Positions 53,337-63,912 of a stretch of DNA of 64,000 nt are shown piece by piece. The stretch comes from Acetobacter garciniae (GTDB lineage Bacteria; Pseudomonadota; Alphaproteobacteria; Acetobacterales; Acetobacteraceae). Under the pieces are notes generated by a model that ran no database searches, was not told the DNA's origin, and saw nothing but the letters and a program-made list of their open reading frames with translations. Location of the stretch: assembly GCF_017377735.1 (NCBI RefSeq), contig NZ_JAFVMH010000007.1:1-64000 (forward strand). The letters run 5' to 3'. Every line of letters starts with the position of its first letter. The stretch's first letter is position 1. The translations under genes were made by a program, and so were the position numbers.

Positions 53337-56194
53337 GTCCCCGCCCCTTCATCGCCCATGCCGGTACTGCCCGCATCGGTACTACCCGCATCGGCAATGC
53401 CCGCCGCACCGTCAGCCGAACCGGGGGCTGCGTCATCCGCCTCGGCCCCGGCTTCGTCCTCCCCATCATCCATGACCGGGAACACGCTGGTAATGCGTTC
53501 GCTCTCGTTCAGGCGCAGCACGGTCACGCCGCTGGCCTGGCGGGACATGATGCGCACCTGGTCCACCGGCACGCGGATCAGGCGGCCCGCATCTGTCACC
53601 AGCATGACATCCGTGCCCGCCAGCACCGGCAGGGTGGCGGCCACTTCCGACCCGCGCTTGGAAGCCGAGAAGGTCATGTTGGTAATGCCCTGCCCGCCGC
53701 GCCCGCTGACACGGTAGTCATAGGCGGAAGAGCGGCGACCGAACCCGCCATCGCTCACCACCAGCAGGATTTCCTCCGCCGCTTCAAGCTGGGCGAAGCG
53801 TTCGGGGGTCAGGGCTTCCGCCCCCGTGGCGGTGTCTTCCTCATCCGTGTCGGGGGTGACGGGGGTTTCGACCTCGTCCTCGCCATCGGCGGCGTTTTCG
53901 GCGCGGCGGCGGGCATTGGCCATGCGCAGATAGGCCGCGCGTTCTTCCACCGTGGCTTCGACATGGTTCAGCACGGCCAGGCTGATCACCCGGTCGCCTT
54001 CGGCCAGGCGCATGCCCCGCACGCCCGAAGACCCGCGCCCGGCGAACACCCGCAGCGTGTCATCGGTAATCTGGAAGCGGATGCAGCGCGCCCCGCGCGT
54101 GGCCAGGAACACATCCTGCCCTTCGCGGCAGGTGGCCACCCCGATCAGGCTGTCGCCCTCGTCCAGCTTCATGGCGATCATGCCGGAGGAGCGGATATTG
54201 CGGAAATCGCTCAGCCGGTTGCGGCGCACATGCCCGCTGGCCGTGGCAAAGACCAGGTGCAGGCTTTCCCACAGTTCTTCATCCTGCGGCAGGGGCAGCA
54301 CGGCGGTAATGGTGTCGCCCCCCAGGTCGGGCAGCAGGTTGACCAGCGCGCGGCCCTTGGCGGCGGGCCCTGCTTCGGGCAGCCGCCAGACCTTTTCGCG
54401 GTAGACCTTGCCGCCGGATGAGAAGAACATCACCCACTGGTGCGTATGCGCGTTGAACGACCGCACCACGATATCATCCCCGCGCGTGCCCGCCCCCGTG
54501 CGGCCACGGCCGCCACGGTTCTGCGCGCGGAACACATCCAGCGGGGTGCGCTTGATAAAGCCGTCGCGCGTGATGGTCACGACCATCTGCCCGGGTTCGA
54601 TCAGGCTTTCATCATCCTGGTCGCCATCGTATTCGGCAATGTCGGTCATGCGCGGCGTGGCCAGTTCGGCCCGCGCGCGGGACAGTTCCTCGCACAGCAC
54701 TTCCATGCGGCGGGGGCGGCTGACGATGATTTCGAGCAGTTCGTTGATACGGGTCGCCACTTCGGACAGTTCCTGCGTGATCTTGTCACGCTCCAGCCCT
54801 GTCAGGCGTTGCAGCCGCAGTTCCAGAATGCCGCGGGCCTGCGCTTCGGTCAGGCGCACGCGGCCATCCGTCACCACATTGCCTTCGTCATGGATCAGGG
54901 CCAGCAGGGGTTCGACCTCGGCCGCGTCCCATGTGGCGGCCATCAGCGCTTCACGCGCATGGGCGGCGTCGGGGGCGGCGCGGATCAGGGCGATCACGGC
55001 GTCGATATTGGCCACGGCAATGACCAGCCCAACCAGGATATGGCCCCGGTCGCGCGCCTTGTTCAGTTCGAAGCGCGAACGGCGCAGGATCACTTCCTCA
55101 CGGAAGGCGACAAACGCCTCCAGCACGTCCTTCAGCCCCATCAGGCGCGGCTTGCCGCCATCCAGGGCCAGCATGTTCACACCGAAGGAGGTCTGCAACT
55201 GCGTGAAGCGGTAAAGCTGGTTCAACACCACCTCGGGCGTTGCGTCACGCTTGATCTCGATCACCACGCGCATGCCCGAGCGGTCGGATTCGTCGCGGAT
55301 GTCGGAAATGCCTTCCACCTGCTTGGAGCGCACCAGATCGGCAATGCGTTCCTGCAAGGTGGCCTTGTTCACCTGATAGGGAATTTCCGTGACCACAATG
55401 GCCTTACGGTCGCGGCGGATATCCTCGATCTCGGCCTTCGCACGGATAATGACCGAACCGCGCCCGGTGGCGAAGGCGCTGCGAATGCCCGAACGCCCCA
55501 GAATGGTGCCGCCGGTGGGGAAATCCGGCCCCGGCACGATTTCCATCAGGTCATCGAGCGTCATGTCCGGGTTGGCGATCAGGGCCAGGGTCGCGTCTAT
55601 CACCTCACCGGGGTTGTGGGTGGGGATATTGGTGGCCATGCCCACGGCAATGCCGGTCGCGCCATTGATCAGCAGGTTGGGGAAGGCGGCGGGCAGAACG
55701 GTGGGTTCGTTCTCGCTTTCGTCGTAATTGGGCTGGAAATCCACCGTGTCGCGGTCGATATCGTCCAGCAGGAAGGTCGAAGCCTTGGCCAGCCGCGCTT
55801 CGGTATAACGCATGGCGGCGGGGCTATCCCCATCGACGGAGCCGAAATTGCCCTGCCCGTCTATCAGCTTCACGCGCATGGACCAGGACTGCGCCATGCG
55901 CACCATGGCCTCGTAGATCGAACTGTCGCCATGGGGGTGGTATTTACCCATGACCTCACCCACCGCGCGGGCCGACTTGCGGTACGCCTTGTCGTGGGTG
56001 AACCCGCTTTCATGCATGGCGTAGAGAATACGCCGGTGCACGGGTTTAAGGCCGTCGCGTACATCGGGCAACGCGCGCGCGACAATGACCGACATCGCAT
56101 AGGCGAGATAGGAGGAACGCATTTCCTCCTCAATGGTCACGGGCAGCAGGTCTGAGGGCGCCGGGGCTCCGGTCTGGTCAGAAATCTCGGTCAA
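53333..56194 (-). CDS. gyrA: DNA gyrase subunit A
   Basis: 953-residue gyrase A subunit. The quinolone-resistance region reads [20 protein letters not shown], with the drug-sensitive-type Ser. The catalytic Tyr is in [12 protein letters not shown]. The GyrA box that wraps DNA appears as [12 protein letters not shown]. The C-terminal beta-pinwheel follows, with an acidic insert of about 35 residues ([20 protein letters not shown]) between blades and an acidic tail. The start at 56194 gives the normal N-terminus. It is the first gene of gyrA-coaD. Confidence 0.96.
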   Translation of the reverse strand: MTEISDQTGAPAPSDLLPVTIEEEMRSSYLAYAMSVIVARALPDVRDGLKPVHRRILYAMHESGFTHDKAYRKSARAVGEVMGKYHPHGDSSIYEAMVRMAQSWSMRVKLIDGQGNFGSVDGDSPAAMRYTEARLAKASTFLLDDIDRDTVDFQPNYDESENEPTVLPAAFPNLLINGATGIAVGMATNIPTHNPGEVIDATLALIANPDMTLDDLMEIVPGPDFPTGGTILGRSGIRSAFATGRGSVIIRAKAEIEDIRRDRKAIVVTEIPYQVNKATLQERIADLVRSKQVEGISDIRDESDRSGMRVVIEIKRDATPEVVLNQLYRFTQLQTSFGVNMLALDGGKPRLMGLKDVLEAFVAFREEVILRRSRFELNKARDRGHILVGLVIAVANIDAVIALIRAAPDAAHAREALMAATWDAAEVEPLLALIHDEGNVVTDGRVRLTEAQARGILELRLQRLTGLERDKITQELSEVATRINELLEIIVSRPRRMEVLCEELSRARAELATPRMTDIAEYDGDQDDESLIEPGQMVVTITRDGFIKRTPLDVFRAQNRGGRGRTGAGTRGDDIVVRSFNAHTHQWVMFFSSGGKVYREKVWRLPEAGPAAKGRALVNLLPDLGGDTITAVLPLPQDEELWESLHLVFATASGHVRRNRLSDFRNIRSSGMIAMKLDEGDSLIGVATCREGQDVFLATRGARCIRFQITDDTLRVFAGRGSSGVRGMRLAEGDRVISLAVLNHVEATVEERAAYLRMANARRRAENAADGEDEVETPVTPDTDEEDTATGAEALTPERFAQLEAAEEILLVVSDGGFGRRSSAYDYRVSGRGGQGITNMTFSASKRGSEVAATLPVLAGTDVMLVTDAGRLIRVPVDQVRIMSRQASGVTVLRLNESERITSVFPVMDDGEDEAGAEADDAAPGSADGAAGIADAGSTDAGSTGMGDEGAGT

Positions 56195-56454
56195 GGCTCA
56201 TCCGTTCCATCAAGCGGCGCGCGCACCGGGCACGCCATATCCATAAGCGCGCGCCGGTTGCCACGGTGCGCCCCCGACATCTAGCACACAAAGCCGCCGC
56301 GACCTAGCACCCCGGGGCCACACAGGCCGCGCGGCCCGCACAGCCGCGGCCGACGGTGCGGCAGTATTGCTGCCTGACATTGCGCGCATGATTTGAAACA
56401 AAACGGGCGCACTGACTATATGCGGCATATATGCGGGTGGGCACGGGGGCAGCT

Positions 56455-57708
56455 TTAGCGTCGGCGCATGCGTTGCCAGCGGTCCAGCACGCGCAGGGCC
56501 GGGGTGACGGTAATCCCGTGCAGGACGATGGAGATCAGCACGATCCAGCCGATCACGCTCCATAGCCGGGCGGGGTCGGTAAAGCTGGCCTGGTCGAGTG
56601 CGAAGGCCAGGTAGTAGATCGAGCCCATGCCCCGGATGCCGAAAAAGGAGATCACCAGTTTTTCCCACCATGGCAGGGGCGCACCCCACAGGCTGAGCAT
56701 GCCCGCAACGGGCCGCACCACCAGCAGGGTGAGAACCGCGAAAAGCACCACCCGCCAGTCCGTCGCCCCCAGCAGGCCGCCATAGGCGATCATGCCGCCG
56801 AAGGCGATCAGCAGCAGCATCATCAGCAGGCGTTCGACTTCCTCGGCAAAGGCGTGCAGGCGGCGGTGGTAGCTGTCATCGCGGCTGGCGTGGCGCAGGC
56901 CAAGGGCTGCGATGAACACCGCCAGGAAGCCGTAGCCATCCACAAGCTGTGTCAGCCCGTAGGCCAGGCAGGTCGCCCCAAGGGCCACGAACCCGTCCCC
57001 CGTGCGTGACAGCTTGGCCCGGCTGGGCAGGTGGAAGGTCAGGTAGCCCAGCACCCGCCCGATCAGGTAGCCCATGGCCACGCCTGCAAACAGTTTCCAC
57101 ACCACGTCATGCGTCAGCCACGGGCCAAGGTCGCCCATGCTGTAATCCACCCCCGCCAGCACGATGGCCAGGTTCACGAAGGGAAAGGCCAGGCTGTCAT
57201 TCAGCCCGGCTTCGGATGTCAGGGCAAAACGGGCTTCATCCTCCAGCCCTTCGCCCGGGGCCCCCACCTGCACGTCTGCGGCCAGCACGGGGTCGGTGGG
57301 GGCCAGGCTGGAACCGATCAGCAGCGCCGCCGCCGCCCCCAGCCCCAGCAGCCGATGGGCGAGAATGGCCAGCAGCACGATGGTCAGCGGCATGGCAATG
57401 CCCAGCAGCCGCCATGTCAGCATCCAGCGCCGTACCCCCAGCAGCCGGTCTATCTTCAGCCCCGCCCCCATGAGCGAGACGATCACCACCAGTTCGCTCA
57501 GCCGTTCGGTGGTGTGGGGATAGGCCAGCGGATGCACGGCCAGCGGGCGCAGGTCGGGCAGGCCCATCAGTGCGGCACCCGCCCCCACACAGACAATGGG
57601 CAGGGAAAGCGGCATCCGGCGCAGGACCATGGGCAGCCAGGCGGTGAGCAGGATAATGACGCCAAGCCCGGTCAGGACCTCCAGATACAAGGCGTTGGAC
57701 GGGTGCAT
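56455..57708 (-). CDS. Cation:proton antiporter (CPA1/NhaP-type)
   Basis: 417-residue inner-membrane protein with about 12 helices. It has the CPA-family pattern SLAPTDPVLAADVQVG and SEAGLNDSLAFPFVNLAIV with the paired acidic residues used in cation/proton exchange. GIRGMGSIYYLAFAL appears near the C-terminus. It likely exports Na+ or K+ for protons and supports pH homeostasis. The start at 57708 follows AAAGGAAGC by a few bases. It stands alone between gyrA and the nitronate monooxygenase-like gene. Confidence 0.87.
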   Translation of the reverse strand: MHPSNALYLEVLTGLGVIILLTAWLPMVLRRMPLSLPIVCVGAGAALMGLPDLRPLAVHPLAYPHTTERLSELVVIVSLMGAGLKIDRLLGVRRWMLTWRLLGIAMPLTIVLLAILAHRLLGLGAAAALLIGSSLAPTDPVLAADVQVGAPGEGLEDEARFALTSEAGLNDSLAFPFVNLAIVLAGVDYSMGDLGPWLTHDVVWKLFAGVAMGYLIGRVLGYLTFHLPSRAKLSRTGDGFVALGATCLAYGLTQLVDGYGFLAVFIAALGLRHASRDDSYHRRLHAFAEEVERLLMMLLLIAFGGMIAYGGLLGATDWRVVLFAVLTLLVVRPVAGMLSLWGAPLPWWEKLVISFFGIRGMGSIYYLAFALDQASFTDPARLWSVIGWIVLISIVLHGITVTPALRVLDRWQRMRRR

Positions 57709-58013
57709 GACGCTTCCTTTGCCGCCTGGGCGCGCGACAGAAAGACCGCACGCAGCACAGCACCAACGCATGAACCGCTACCCCGTCCCCCGCTTATGCC
57801 GCACGCCCGCACGATCCCGTCCGGCACCGTGCGCGCCGGGGCGTCCCGACAGCATGGTGCGCAGAGAGTGTTTTAAAAGGCTGGAAGGTCGATATGGAAA
57901 GGTTGTCGGGCGCCACCTTTTTTAAAAAGGTGGCATTCCCCGAAGCTTTTTGAAAAAAGCTTCACCAAAGACTTCTGTGCTGATTTCTCAGCCGGTGGTT
58001 TTGAAACCGTCTC
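57709..58013. other. 305-base intergenic region containing repeat copy C
   Basis: Holds the upstream region of the antiporter gene (ribosome site and presumed promoter) and an AT-rich repeat at 57913-57975. No gene is seen. Confidence 0.5.
57913..57975 (+). repeat. AT-rich double-palindrome intergenic repeat, copy C
   Basis: Two adjacent palindromes: CCACCTTTTT with AAAAAGGTGG at 57913-57933, and the GAAGCTTTTT / AAAAAAGCTTC core at 57942-57963, followed by ACCAAAGACTTCT. It begins 39 bases past the stop of the nitronate monooxygenase-like gene, in the same orientation as copy A. Confidence 0.8.
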
Positions 58014-59432
58014 TTAGCGGCCGGTGCAGATGCGTTCCACCAGTTGGCCGACACTGGGCACGAAGCCGTTGGAATAGAACGGATCTGTGGCGAAACGCCA
58101 GGCATTGGTACCGCCGAACATCAGGTTGTTGTCCATGACCTTGTCCTGGTCGGGGCCCGATGCATGGGCCACGTCCTGCAAGGTTTTCTGGATACAGAAG
58201 GAACGCGGGTCCGCCTTGTGGCCGTTGGAATAGCTGGGGCCGCGCTGGCTCCAGTTGGAAAAACGGCATTCCGACAGGCAGCCCATGCAATCCGCCTGGT
58301 CGGCCAGGATTTCGCGCGCCCGGTCGGGGGTGACGAAAATCAGCGTGGAATCGGGGGTGCGCATGGCTTCGGTAAAGCCCTGGGCTTCCCAGTTATGGGC
58401 ATGTTCCAGATCCTCGGCCGCCAGAAACACCTCGCGCTTGCGCGCGCCCACGCCGTAGGGCACCACATGCGTGCCCACCGGCTCGGCCGAGAACGCGACC
58501 TGGCGTTCCGAACGGGCCTGCAATTCGCGCAGGAAGCTGTTGTTGACGGCGGAAGAATAAAACCCCGTGGGCGAAAAGCGGTTGAGATACACATCGCCCT
58601 GCTTGAGCGTGCGCAGGCGCTGTTTCCATGCCTCGGGAATGGGGCTTTCGGTCGTCAGCAGCGGGCGGGTGCCGAACTGGAAGGCGATCGGCCCCAGTTC
58701 GGGGTTGTCGATCCAGTCTTCCCATTCCTCCAGCCACCATACGCCGCCAGCCATGATGATGGGGGTGTCATGCAGGCCGAAGCCGCGCATGGTCTGGCGC
58801 AGGGCCAGCACGCGGGGATAGGGATCTTCCGGCCCAAGGGGGTTTTCGGTGTTGGACAGGCCGTTATGCCCGCCCGCCCGCCAGGGGTCTTCGTACACCA
58901 CGCCGCCCAGCAGGTCCGCCGCCTTGTTGTAGGACCGCTTCCACAACGCGTTGAACGCCCGCGCGGAAGACACGATCGGATAGTAATGCACGCCGTACTG
59001 GGTGGCGATATCGGCCAGTCGGTAGGGCATGCCCGCCCCACAGGTCAGGCCATGGATCAGGCCCTTGGCCCCTTCCAGCACGCCGATGATGACGCGTTCG
59101 GCCGAACCCATTTCCCACAGGATGTTGGCATGGATACGGCCCTTGCCGCCCGCCATTTCATGGGCGATGCGCACCTGCGCAATGCCGCCCGCAATGGCGT
59201 AGTTCACCAGTTCTTCATGCCGTTCGCGGCGCGTGCGGCCATGATAGATCTGCGGCACCACGTTGCCTTGGGCGTCATAGCTGTCGGCATTGACGATGGA
59301 CACCGTGCCGGCACCCCCTGCCGCGGCCCAGGCCCCGGCCGAAGCCCCGGTGGATACGGAAACGCCCTTGCCGCCTTCGACCAGCGGCAGAATATCCGCA
59401 CCACCCATGCGCAGCGTGTTGATCGCCTTCAT
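58014..59432 (-). CDS. Nitronate monooxygenase-like flavoprotein with C-terminal Cys cluster
   Basis: 472-residue TIM-barrel flavin enzyme related to 2-nitropropane dioxygenases. Seen are GGKGVSVSTGASAGAWAAAGGAGTVS (in blocks), ILWEMGSAERVIIGVLEGAKGLIHGLTCGAGMP (in blocks), TPIIMAGGVWWLEEWEDW and PIAFQFGTRPLLT, the last giving the phosphate-binding part. The C-terminus has Cys382, Cys385 and Cys389 in ADCMGCLSECRFSNW and Cys413 in RSFCIQK, which could bind an iron-sulfur cluster and is not usual for the family. The start at 59432 (MKAINTLRMGG) fits homologues. Confidence 0.75.
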   Translation of the reverse strand: MKAINTLRMGGADILPLVEGGKGVSVSTGASAGAWAAAGGAGTVSIVNADSYDAQGNVVPQIYHGRTRRERHEELVNYAIAGGIAQVRIAHEMAGGKGRIHANILWEMGSAERVIIGVLEGAKGLIHGLTCGAGMPYRLADIATQYGVHYYPIVSSARAFNALWKRSYNKAADLLGGVVYEDPWRAGGHNGLSNTENPLGPEDPYPRVLALRQTMRGFGLHDTPIIMAGGVWWLEEWEDWIDNPELGPIAFQFGTRPLLTTESPIPEAWKQRLRTLKQGDVYLNRFSPTGFYSSAVNNSFLRELQARSERQVAFSAEPVGTHVVPYGVGARKREVFLAAEDLEHAHNWEAQGFTEAMRTPDSTLIFVTPDRAREILADQADCMGCLSECRFSNWSQRGPSYSNGHKADPRSFCIQKTLQDVAHASGPDQDKVMDNNLMFGGTNAWRFATDPFYSNGFVPSVGQLVERICTGR

Positions 59433-59641
59433 AACTGTCCTATCGTCCCTGCCGCAGCCTGTAACCTGACCAAAATCCACATGTGGTGCGCAAAAGCCAC
59501 CCGCCAAGCCACCCCGCACCTGGCAGCAAGTTCAAATGCCGGTGCAAGCAGGTAGCCCGCAAGCCTGTCCGCCCGGCCCGCATGGGCGTGACAGGTCCGT
59601 GCGGACCTGCCCGCCTGCGCGCGCTGGGTGGGCCCTATGCC

Positions 59642-61792
59642 TTATTCGGCATCGCGGCGGGGGCCGCGCGCGGGCTTTTCGCCTACGGTTTCCGTAATAT
59701 CGGCACCCGTGGCCTGGTCTACAACCCGCATGGACAATTTGACCTTGCCACGATCGTCGAAGCCGATGACCTTGACCTTCACCAGGTCGCCGTCCTTCAC
59801 CACGTCGGTGGTGCGGCCAACCCGGCCCTGTGCCAGTTCGGAAATGTGAACCAGCCCGTCACGCGCACCAAGGAAGTTCACGAACGCGCCGAAATCGGCC
59901 GTCTTGACCACCTTGCCGTCGTAGATATGGCCCAGTTCGGGCTCGGCCACGATGCCGTTGATCCGCTCCAGCGCCTTCTTGGCCTGTTCGTCGGACATGG
60001 CGGCAATGGTGATGGTGCCGTCATCGCCGATATCCACCTTCGCGCCCGAATATTCCACGATCTCGCGGATGACCTTGCCACCCGAGCCGATGACATCGCG
60101 AATTTTCTCGCGCGGCACCTTCATGGTGGTGATGCGCGGCGCGGTGGAGGACACGCCGGTGCGGTTTTCGGTCAGCGCGCCCGCCATCTCGTTCAGGATG
60201 TGCATGCGGCCGTCACGCGCCTGGCCCAGGGCGATCTTCATGATCTCGGGCGTGATGGAGGTGATCTTGATGTCCATCTGCAGCGCGGTCACGCCGGCTT
60301 CGGTCCCCGCAACCTTGAAGTCCATGTCGCCCAGGTGATCTTCATCGCCCAGGATGTCGGACAGCACGGCAAACTTGTCCCCTTCCTTGATCAGGCCCAT
60401 GGCAATGCCCGCCACAGGACGCTTGAGCGGCACACCCGCATCCATCAGGGCCAGAGATCCGCCACACACCGTGGCCATGGAGGAGGAACCGTTGCTTTCC
60501 GTGATCTCGGAAACCACGCGCACCGTGTAGGGGAATTCCTTGCGGTCGGGCATGAGCGGGTGGATGGCGCGCCAGGCCAGCTTGCCATGCCCGATTTCAC
60601 GCCGGCCGGGGGAGCCCACGCGGCCGCATTCGCCCACCGAATAGGGGGGGAAGTTGTAGTGCAGCATGAAGTTGGTGCGGTATTCGCCTTCAAGCGCGTC
60701 GATCACCTGCTCGTCCTGGCCGGTGCCCAGCGTGGTCACGACCAGGGCCTGGGTTTCCCCACGGGTGAACAGGGCGGAGCCATGCACGCGCGGCAGCACG
60801 CCCACTTCGGGCACGATGGGGCGCACGGTCACCAGGTCGCGCCCGTCGATCCGCTTGGACGTTTTCAGCACCGCCGTACGCACGACTTCGGCTTCCAGGT
60901 CCTTGATCATGGGCTTGGCGGCTTCGACATCCAGCTCGGCCTCGACCAGGCGTTCGACAATGGCGTCGCGCGCGGCCTTGAGCTTTTCGTAGCGGGCCTG
61001 CTTCTGCTTTTCCTTGTAGGCGTCGGCAATCAGCTTGCGGCCCAGCTTGTCCACCTGCTTGCGCAGGGCGATCTGTTCCTTGCTTTCGCTCGGCAGGTCC
61101 CACGGTTCCTTGGCGGCATGTTCGGCCAGGGCGATAATGGCGTCCAGCACGGGCTGGAAGGCGGCATGACCGAAGGTCACGGCCTCGAGCATCACATCCT
61201 CGGACAGTTCGGACGCTTCGGATTCAACCATCAGCACGCCTTCGGCCGTGCCGGCCACCACCAGGTCCAGGTCCGAGTCCTTGGTCTGCTCGATGGTGGG
61301 GTTCAGGATGAACGCACCGTCCTTGAAGCCGACGCGGGCCGCACCCACGGGGCCGAAGAAGGGAATGCCCGACAGGGTCAGCGCCGCCGAACAGCCGATC
61401 AGCGCGGGGATGGAGGGATCGTTTTCCATATCGTGCGTCAGCACGGTGGCGATCACCTGCACCTCGTTACGGAACCCTTCGGGGAAGAGCGGGCGGATGG
61501 GGCGGTCGATCAGGCGCGAAACCAGGGTTTCGTTTTCAGACGGACGGCCTTCACGCTTGAAGAAGCCACCGGGGATCTTGCCCGCGGCATAGGCTTTTTC
61601 CTGGTAGTTGACGGTCAGCGGAAAGAAATCCTGCCCCGGCTTGACGCTGCGCGCACCCACGGCCGTACATAGCACCACGGTTTCACCATAGGTGACCATG
61701 ACCGCGCCATCGGCCTGGCGGGCGACCTTGCCGGTCTCGAGAATGAGCGGGCGTCCGGCCCATTCGATTTCTTTACGGAAATAATTGAACAT
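59642..61792 (-). CDS. pnp: Polyribonucleotide nucleotidyltransferase (PNPase)
   Basis: 716-residue 3'-to-5' phosphorolytic RNase. Two RNase PH domains (first starting [26 protein letters not shown] in blocks; second with [13 protein letters not shown] and the catalytic [16 protein letters not shown]) are followed by KH ([24 protein letters not shown] in blocks) and S1 ([29 protein letters not shown] in blocks) domains. The start at 61792 has AGAGG about ten bases upstream. It lies downstream of rpsO, the conserved rpsO-pnp order. Confidence 0.96.
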   Translation of the reverse strand: MFNYFRKEIEWAGRPLILETGKVARQADGAVMVTYGETVVLCTAVGARSVKPGQDFFPLTVNYQEKAYAAGKIPGGFFKREGRPSENETLVSRLIDRPIRPLFPEGFRNEVQVIATVLTHDMENDPSIPALIGCSAALTLSGIPFFGPVGAARVGFKDGAFILNPTIEQTKDSDLDLVVAGTAEGVLMVESEASELSEDVMLEAVTFGHAAFQPVLDAIIALAEHAAKEPWDLPSESKEQIALRKQVDKLGRKLIADAYKEKQKQARYEKLKAARDAIVERLVEAELDVEAAKPMIKDLEAEVVRTAVLKTSKRIDGRDLVTVRPIVPEVGVLPRVHGSALFTRGETQALVVTTLGTGQDEQVIDALEGEYRTNFMLHYNFPPYSVGECGRVGSPGRREIGHGKLAWRAIHPLMPDRKEFPYTVRVVSEITESNGSSSMATVCGGSLALMDAGVPLKRPVAGIAMGLIKEGDKFAVLSDILGDEDHLGDMDFKVAGTEAGVTALQMDIKITSITPEIMKIALGQARDGRMHILNEMAGALTENRTGVSSTAPRITTMKVPREKIRDVIGSGGKVIREIVEYSGAKVDIGDDGTITIAAMSDEQAKKALERINGIVAEPELGHIYDGKVVKTADFGAFVNFLGARDGLVHISELAQGRVGRTTDVVKDGDLVKVKVIGFDDRGKVKLSMRVVDQATGADITETVGEKPARGPRRDAE

Positions 61793-62128
61793 TCTGTTAT
61801 CAGCCTCTGCTGTCAAAACACATCATCAGGGCCACAGAAAGCAACGGGGGCAGAACCCGGGGGCGGACAGCGCCTCGGACGGCATGGAGACTGGCGGCAA
61901 CACCGCCCAGGCGCCATGTGGTCGGAAACGCCGTGGCCGGACCGGGGCACGACGTGCCCGCATGCCTGACCTGTGGCGATCGGTCTTATATAGGGACAAT
62001 CCACGCGCCTGACCAGCAGCGCGACCCCGGCGGGCGACGGGCCGGGGGTTCGCACCCCACCCGCTGCCAGCAAGAAACCCCGCCCGGCCCGCGCGTTCAT
62101 GGCGGGGCCGGGCGGGGGCGCGGGCTGA
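61793..62128. other. 336-base rpsO-pnp intergenic region
   Basis: Contains the rpsO terminator-like hairpin near its upper end and the long leader of pnp. In other bacteria this leader is processed by RNase III and PNPase for autoregulation; that is inferred by position only. Confidence 0.5.
62072..62117 (-). terminator. Strong hairpin after rpsO
   Basis: A perfect 13-bp stem (CCCCGCCCGGCCC / GGGCCGGGCGGGG, 14-base loop) lies 12 bases past the rpsO stop on the minus strand, followed by TTTCTTG. It is either a partial terminator or an RNase III processing site before pnp. Confidence 0.7.
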
Positions 62129-62398
62129 TTAGCGACGCAGGCCCAGGCGGCCGATCAGCGTTTCGTAGCGGGTCTGGCTTTTACCACGCAGGTAATCCAG
62201 CAGGCTGCGACGACGCCCGACCAGGATGAGCAGGCCACGACGGGAATGGAAATCCTTGGCGTGGGTTTTCAGGTGCTCGGTCAGGTTGTTGATCCGTTCG
62301 GTCAGGATCGCGACCTGGACTTCGGGCGAGCCCGTGTCGGTTTCGTTGGTCTTGTATTCACCAATCAGCGCCGTGCGGCGTTCAGCGGCAATCGACAT
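62129..62398 (-). CDS. rpsO: 30S ribosomal protein S15
   Basis: 89-residue primary 16S rRNA-binding protein. [43 protein letters not shown] and [24 protein letters not shown] are all typical. ATG 62398 gives the standard length and follows GGAG by seven bases. It lies 28 bases after truB and is likely cotranscribed with it. Confidence 0.97.
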   Translation of the reverse strand: MSIAAERRTALIGEYKTNETDTGSPEVQVAILTERINNLTEHLKTHAKDFHSRRGLLILVGRRRSLLDYLRGKSQTRYETLIGRLGLRR

Positions 62399-62426
62399 CA
62401 CATGTCTCCATCAAAAAATGGTGCTG

Positions 62427-63341
62427 TCAGAGAATCCGCACCGGTTTCAGCCACCCGTCTTCCAGGCGGCCTATGCCCAGCACGCGCTCCCCTTCCATGA
62501 CACGGACGGTCCCGGCCTCATCCGTCTGGGGGATACGCCCCATCAGACCGACAAGCCCGAGCGACTGCCCGTGGCGCAGAAGGACCGCTTCATCCTCGTT
62601 CAGGGCCAGCGCCGGGATGTCGGCCAGCGCGGTCTCGACCGGAGACAAAAGGTCCGGGGAAGCAGGGGCCTTGTCGTCGTTTGGAGCGAGTTTGTCCAGC
62701 ATAATCGCATCCGCCTCGGTAAATGGCCCCACGCGCAGGCGGCGCAGCACGGCAATGTGCCCCAGCGTGCCCGCGGCAAGGGCCACATCCCGCGCCAGTG
62801 CGCGCATATACACGCCCTTGCCGGATTCCACCTCGAACACCGCCGTATCGGCATCGGGGCGGTCGATCAGTTCGAACCGGTCCACCCGGGCGGGGCGGGG
62901 CGGCAGTTCGGGCGGGCGGCCGTCGCGCGCCATGTCATAGGCCCGCTCGCCCGCCACTTTCAGCGCCGAATACACAGGGGGCACCTGCATGATGTTGCCG
63001 GTCAAGGCGGGCAGGGCGGCACGAAGCTGCTCGTCCGTCGGGCGGGCATCCGTGGTGGCGGTGACGGCGCCATCGGCATCGTCACTGTCGCGGGCTTCGC
63101 CCATGCGCAGGGTGAAGCGGTACACCTTGGTGCCGTCCATGACATAAGGTACGGTCTTGGTGGCCGTGCCGAAGGCCAGCGGCAGAAGCCCCGTGGCCAG
63201 CGGGTCCAGCGTGCCGCCATGCCCCACCTTCTGCGCGTCGAAAACGCGCTTGGCGAACCCCACCACCTGGGTGGATGTCATGCCCGTGGGCTTGTCTATG
63301 ATAAGCCAGCCATTCAATGGCCGGCCGCGTCTGCGTCGCAT
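62427..63341 (-). CDS. truB: tRNA pseudouridine(55) synthase TruB
   Basis: 304-residue enzyme making pseudouridine 55 in the T-loop of tRNAs. GWLIIDKPTGMTSTQVV is the N-terminal block, and KVGHGGTLDPLATGLLPLAFGTATK has the catalytic Asp. YRFTLRMGEARDSDDADG and QVPPVYSALKVAGERAYDMAR follow. The start at 63341 has GGGAG five bases upstream; a longer frame runs into a repetitive stretch. Confidence 0.95.
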   Translation of the reverse strand: MRRRRGRPLNGWLIIDKPTGMTSTQVVGFAKRVFDAQKVGHGGTLDPLATGLLPLAFGTATKTVPYVMDGTKVYRFTLRMGEARDSDDADGAVTATTDARPTDEQLRAALPALTGNIMQVPPVYSALKVAGERAYDMARDGRPPELPPRPARVDRFELIDRPDADTAVFEVESGKGVYMRALARDVALAAGTLGHIAVLRRLRVGPFTEADAIMLDKLAPNDDKAPASPDLLSPVETALADIPALALNEDEAVLLRHGQSLGLVGLMGRIPQTDEAGTVRVMEGERVLGIGRLEDGWLKPVRIL

Positions 63342-63912
63342 GCGCTCTCCCGTTCCCCGTGCTTCCTGCCCCGTGCCTCTTGCACCGTGTCCCGTGCCAG
63401 GCATCGGCACGCCTGTCCGGCCCTGTCCTGTATTCATTGACCTGCGGCGGCAAAGGCGTTGCATCTAGCCGAGCGCACGCCCGCCCGCAATGCCGCACGG
63501 CACCGAAAACACCCTCTTACACCGTACCCGCGCGCGCCCTGGCGTTTCATTGCCCTGCCCGTCCTGGTCCGATCACCATGGCGTCAACCCGCCGCAGGCA
63601 GGCGCATTTTCCCCGCACCATAGGCCGCCTGGCCCGCAGGGCTGGGCTGCCAAAATGGCCTGCCTGCACCGCCGGGCCGCGAATCTCCGCACTTTTTGGC
63701 CGGTTGGGCGGGGCCATGCGCGCGCGCAATAACGCAACGCTCGGGTCTAGCCAGCGCCACACCCATGCCTTAGTGTTACGGTTACGCCATGAACAGCCCC
63801 CTTGCCTTTCCGGCCCGCAGGCCGTCCTACCCCCTTGTCGCCGGTGCTGCTGCCCCCCGCGCGCCCCGCCTTGCGCGCGACATGCGGCGCACTACGCCCC
63901 GGGGCCCCCACC
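63342..63912. other. 571-base intergenic region between truB and the MlaE-like gene
   Basis: Near truB (63,345-63,410) the sequence has several imperfect copies of CCCGTGCC/TCCCGTG without a clear gene. A plus-strand frame 63789-63923 encodes 44 Arg/Pro-rich residues and overlaps the start of the permease gene. It may be a leader peptide but lacks a ribosome site and is doubtful. The promoters of truB and the permease should be here. Confidence 0.4.

Noticed and set aside
63345-63410. Imperfect CCCGTGCC repeats upstream of truB
   Set aside because: Short, irregular and in a GC-rich spacer; could be chance or slippage. No regulatory meaning can be supported.
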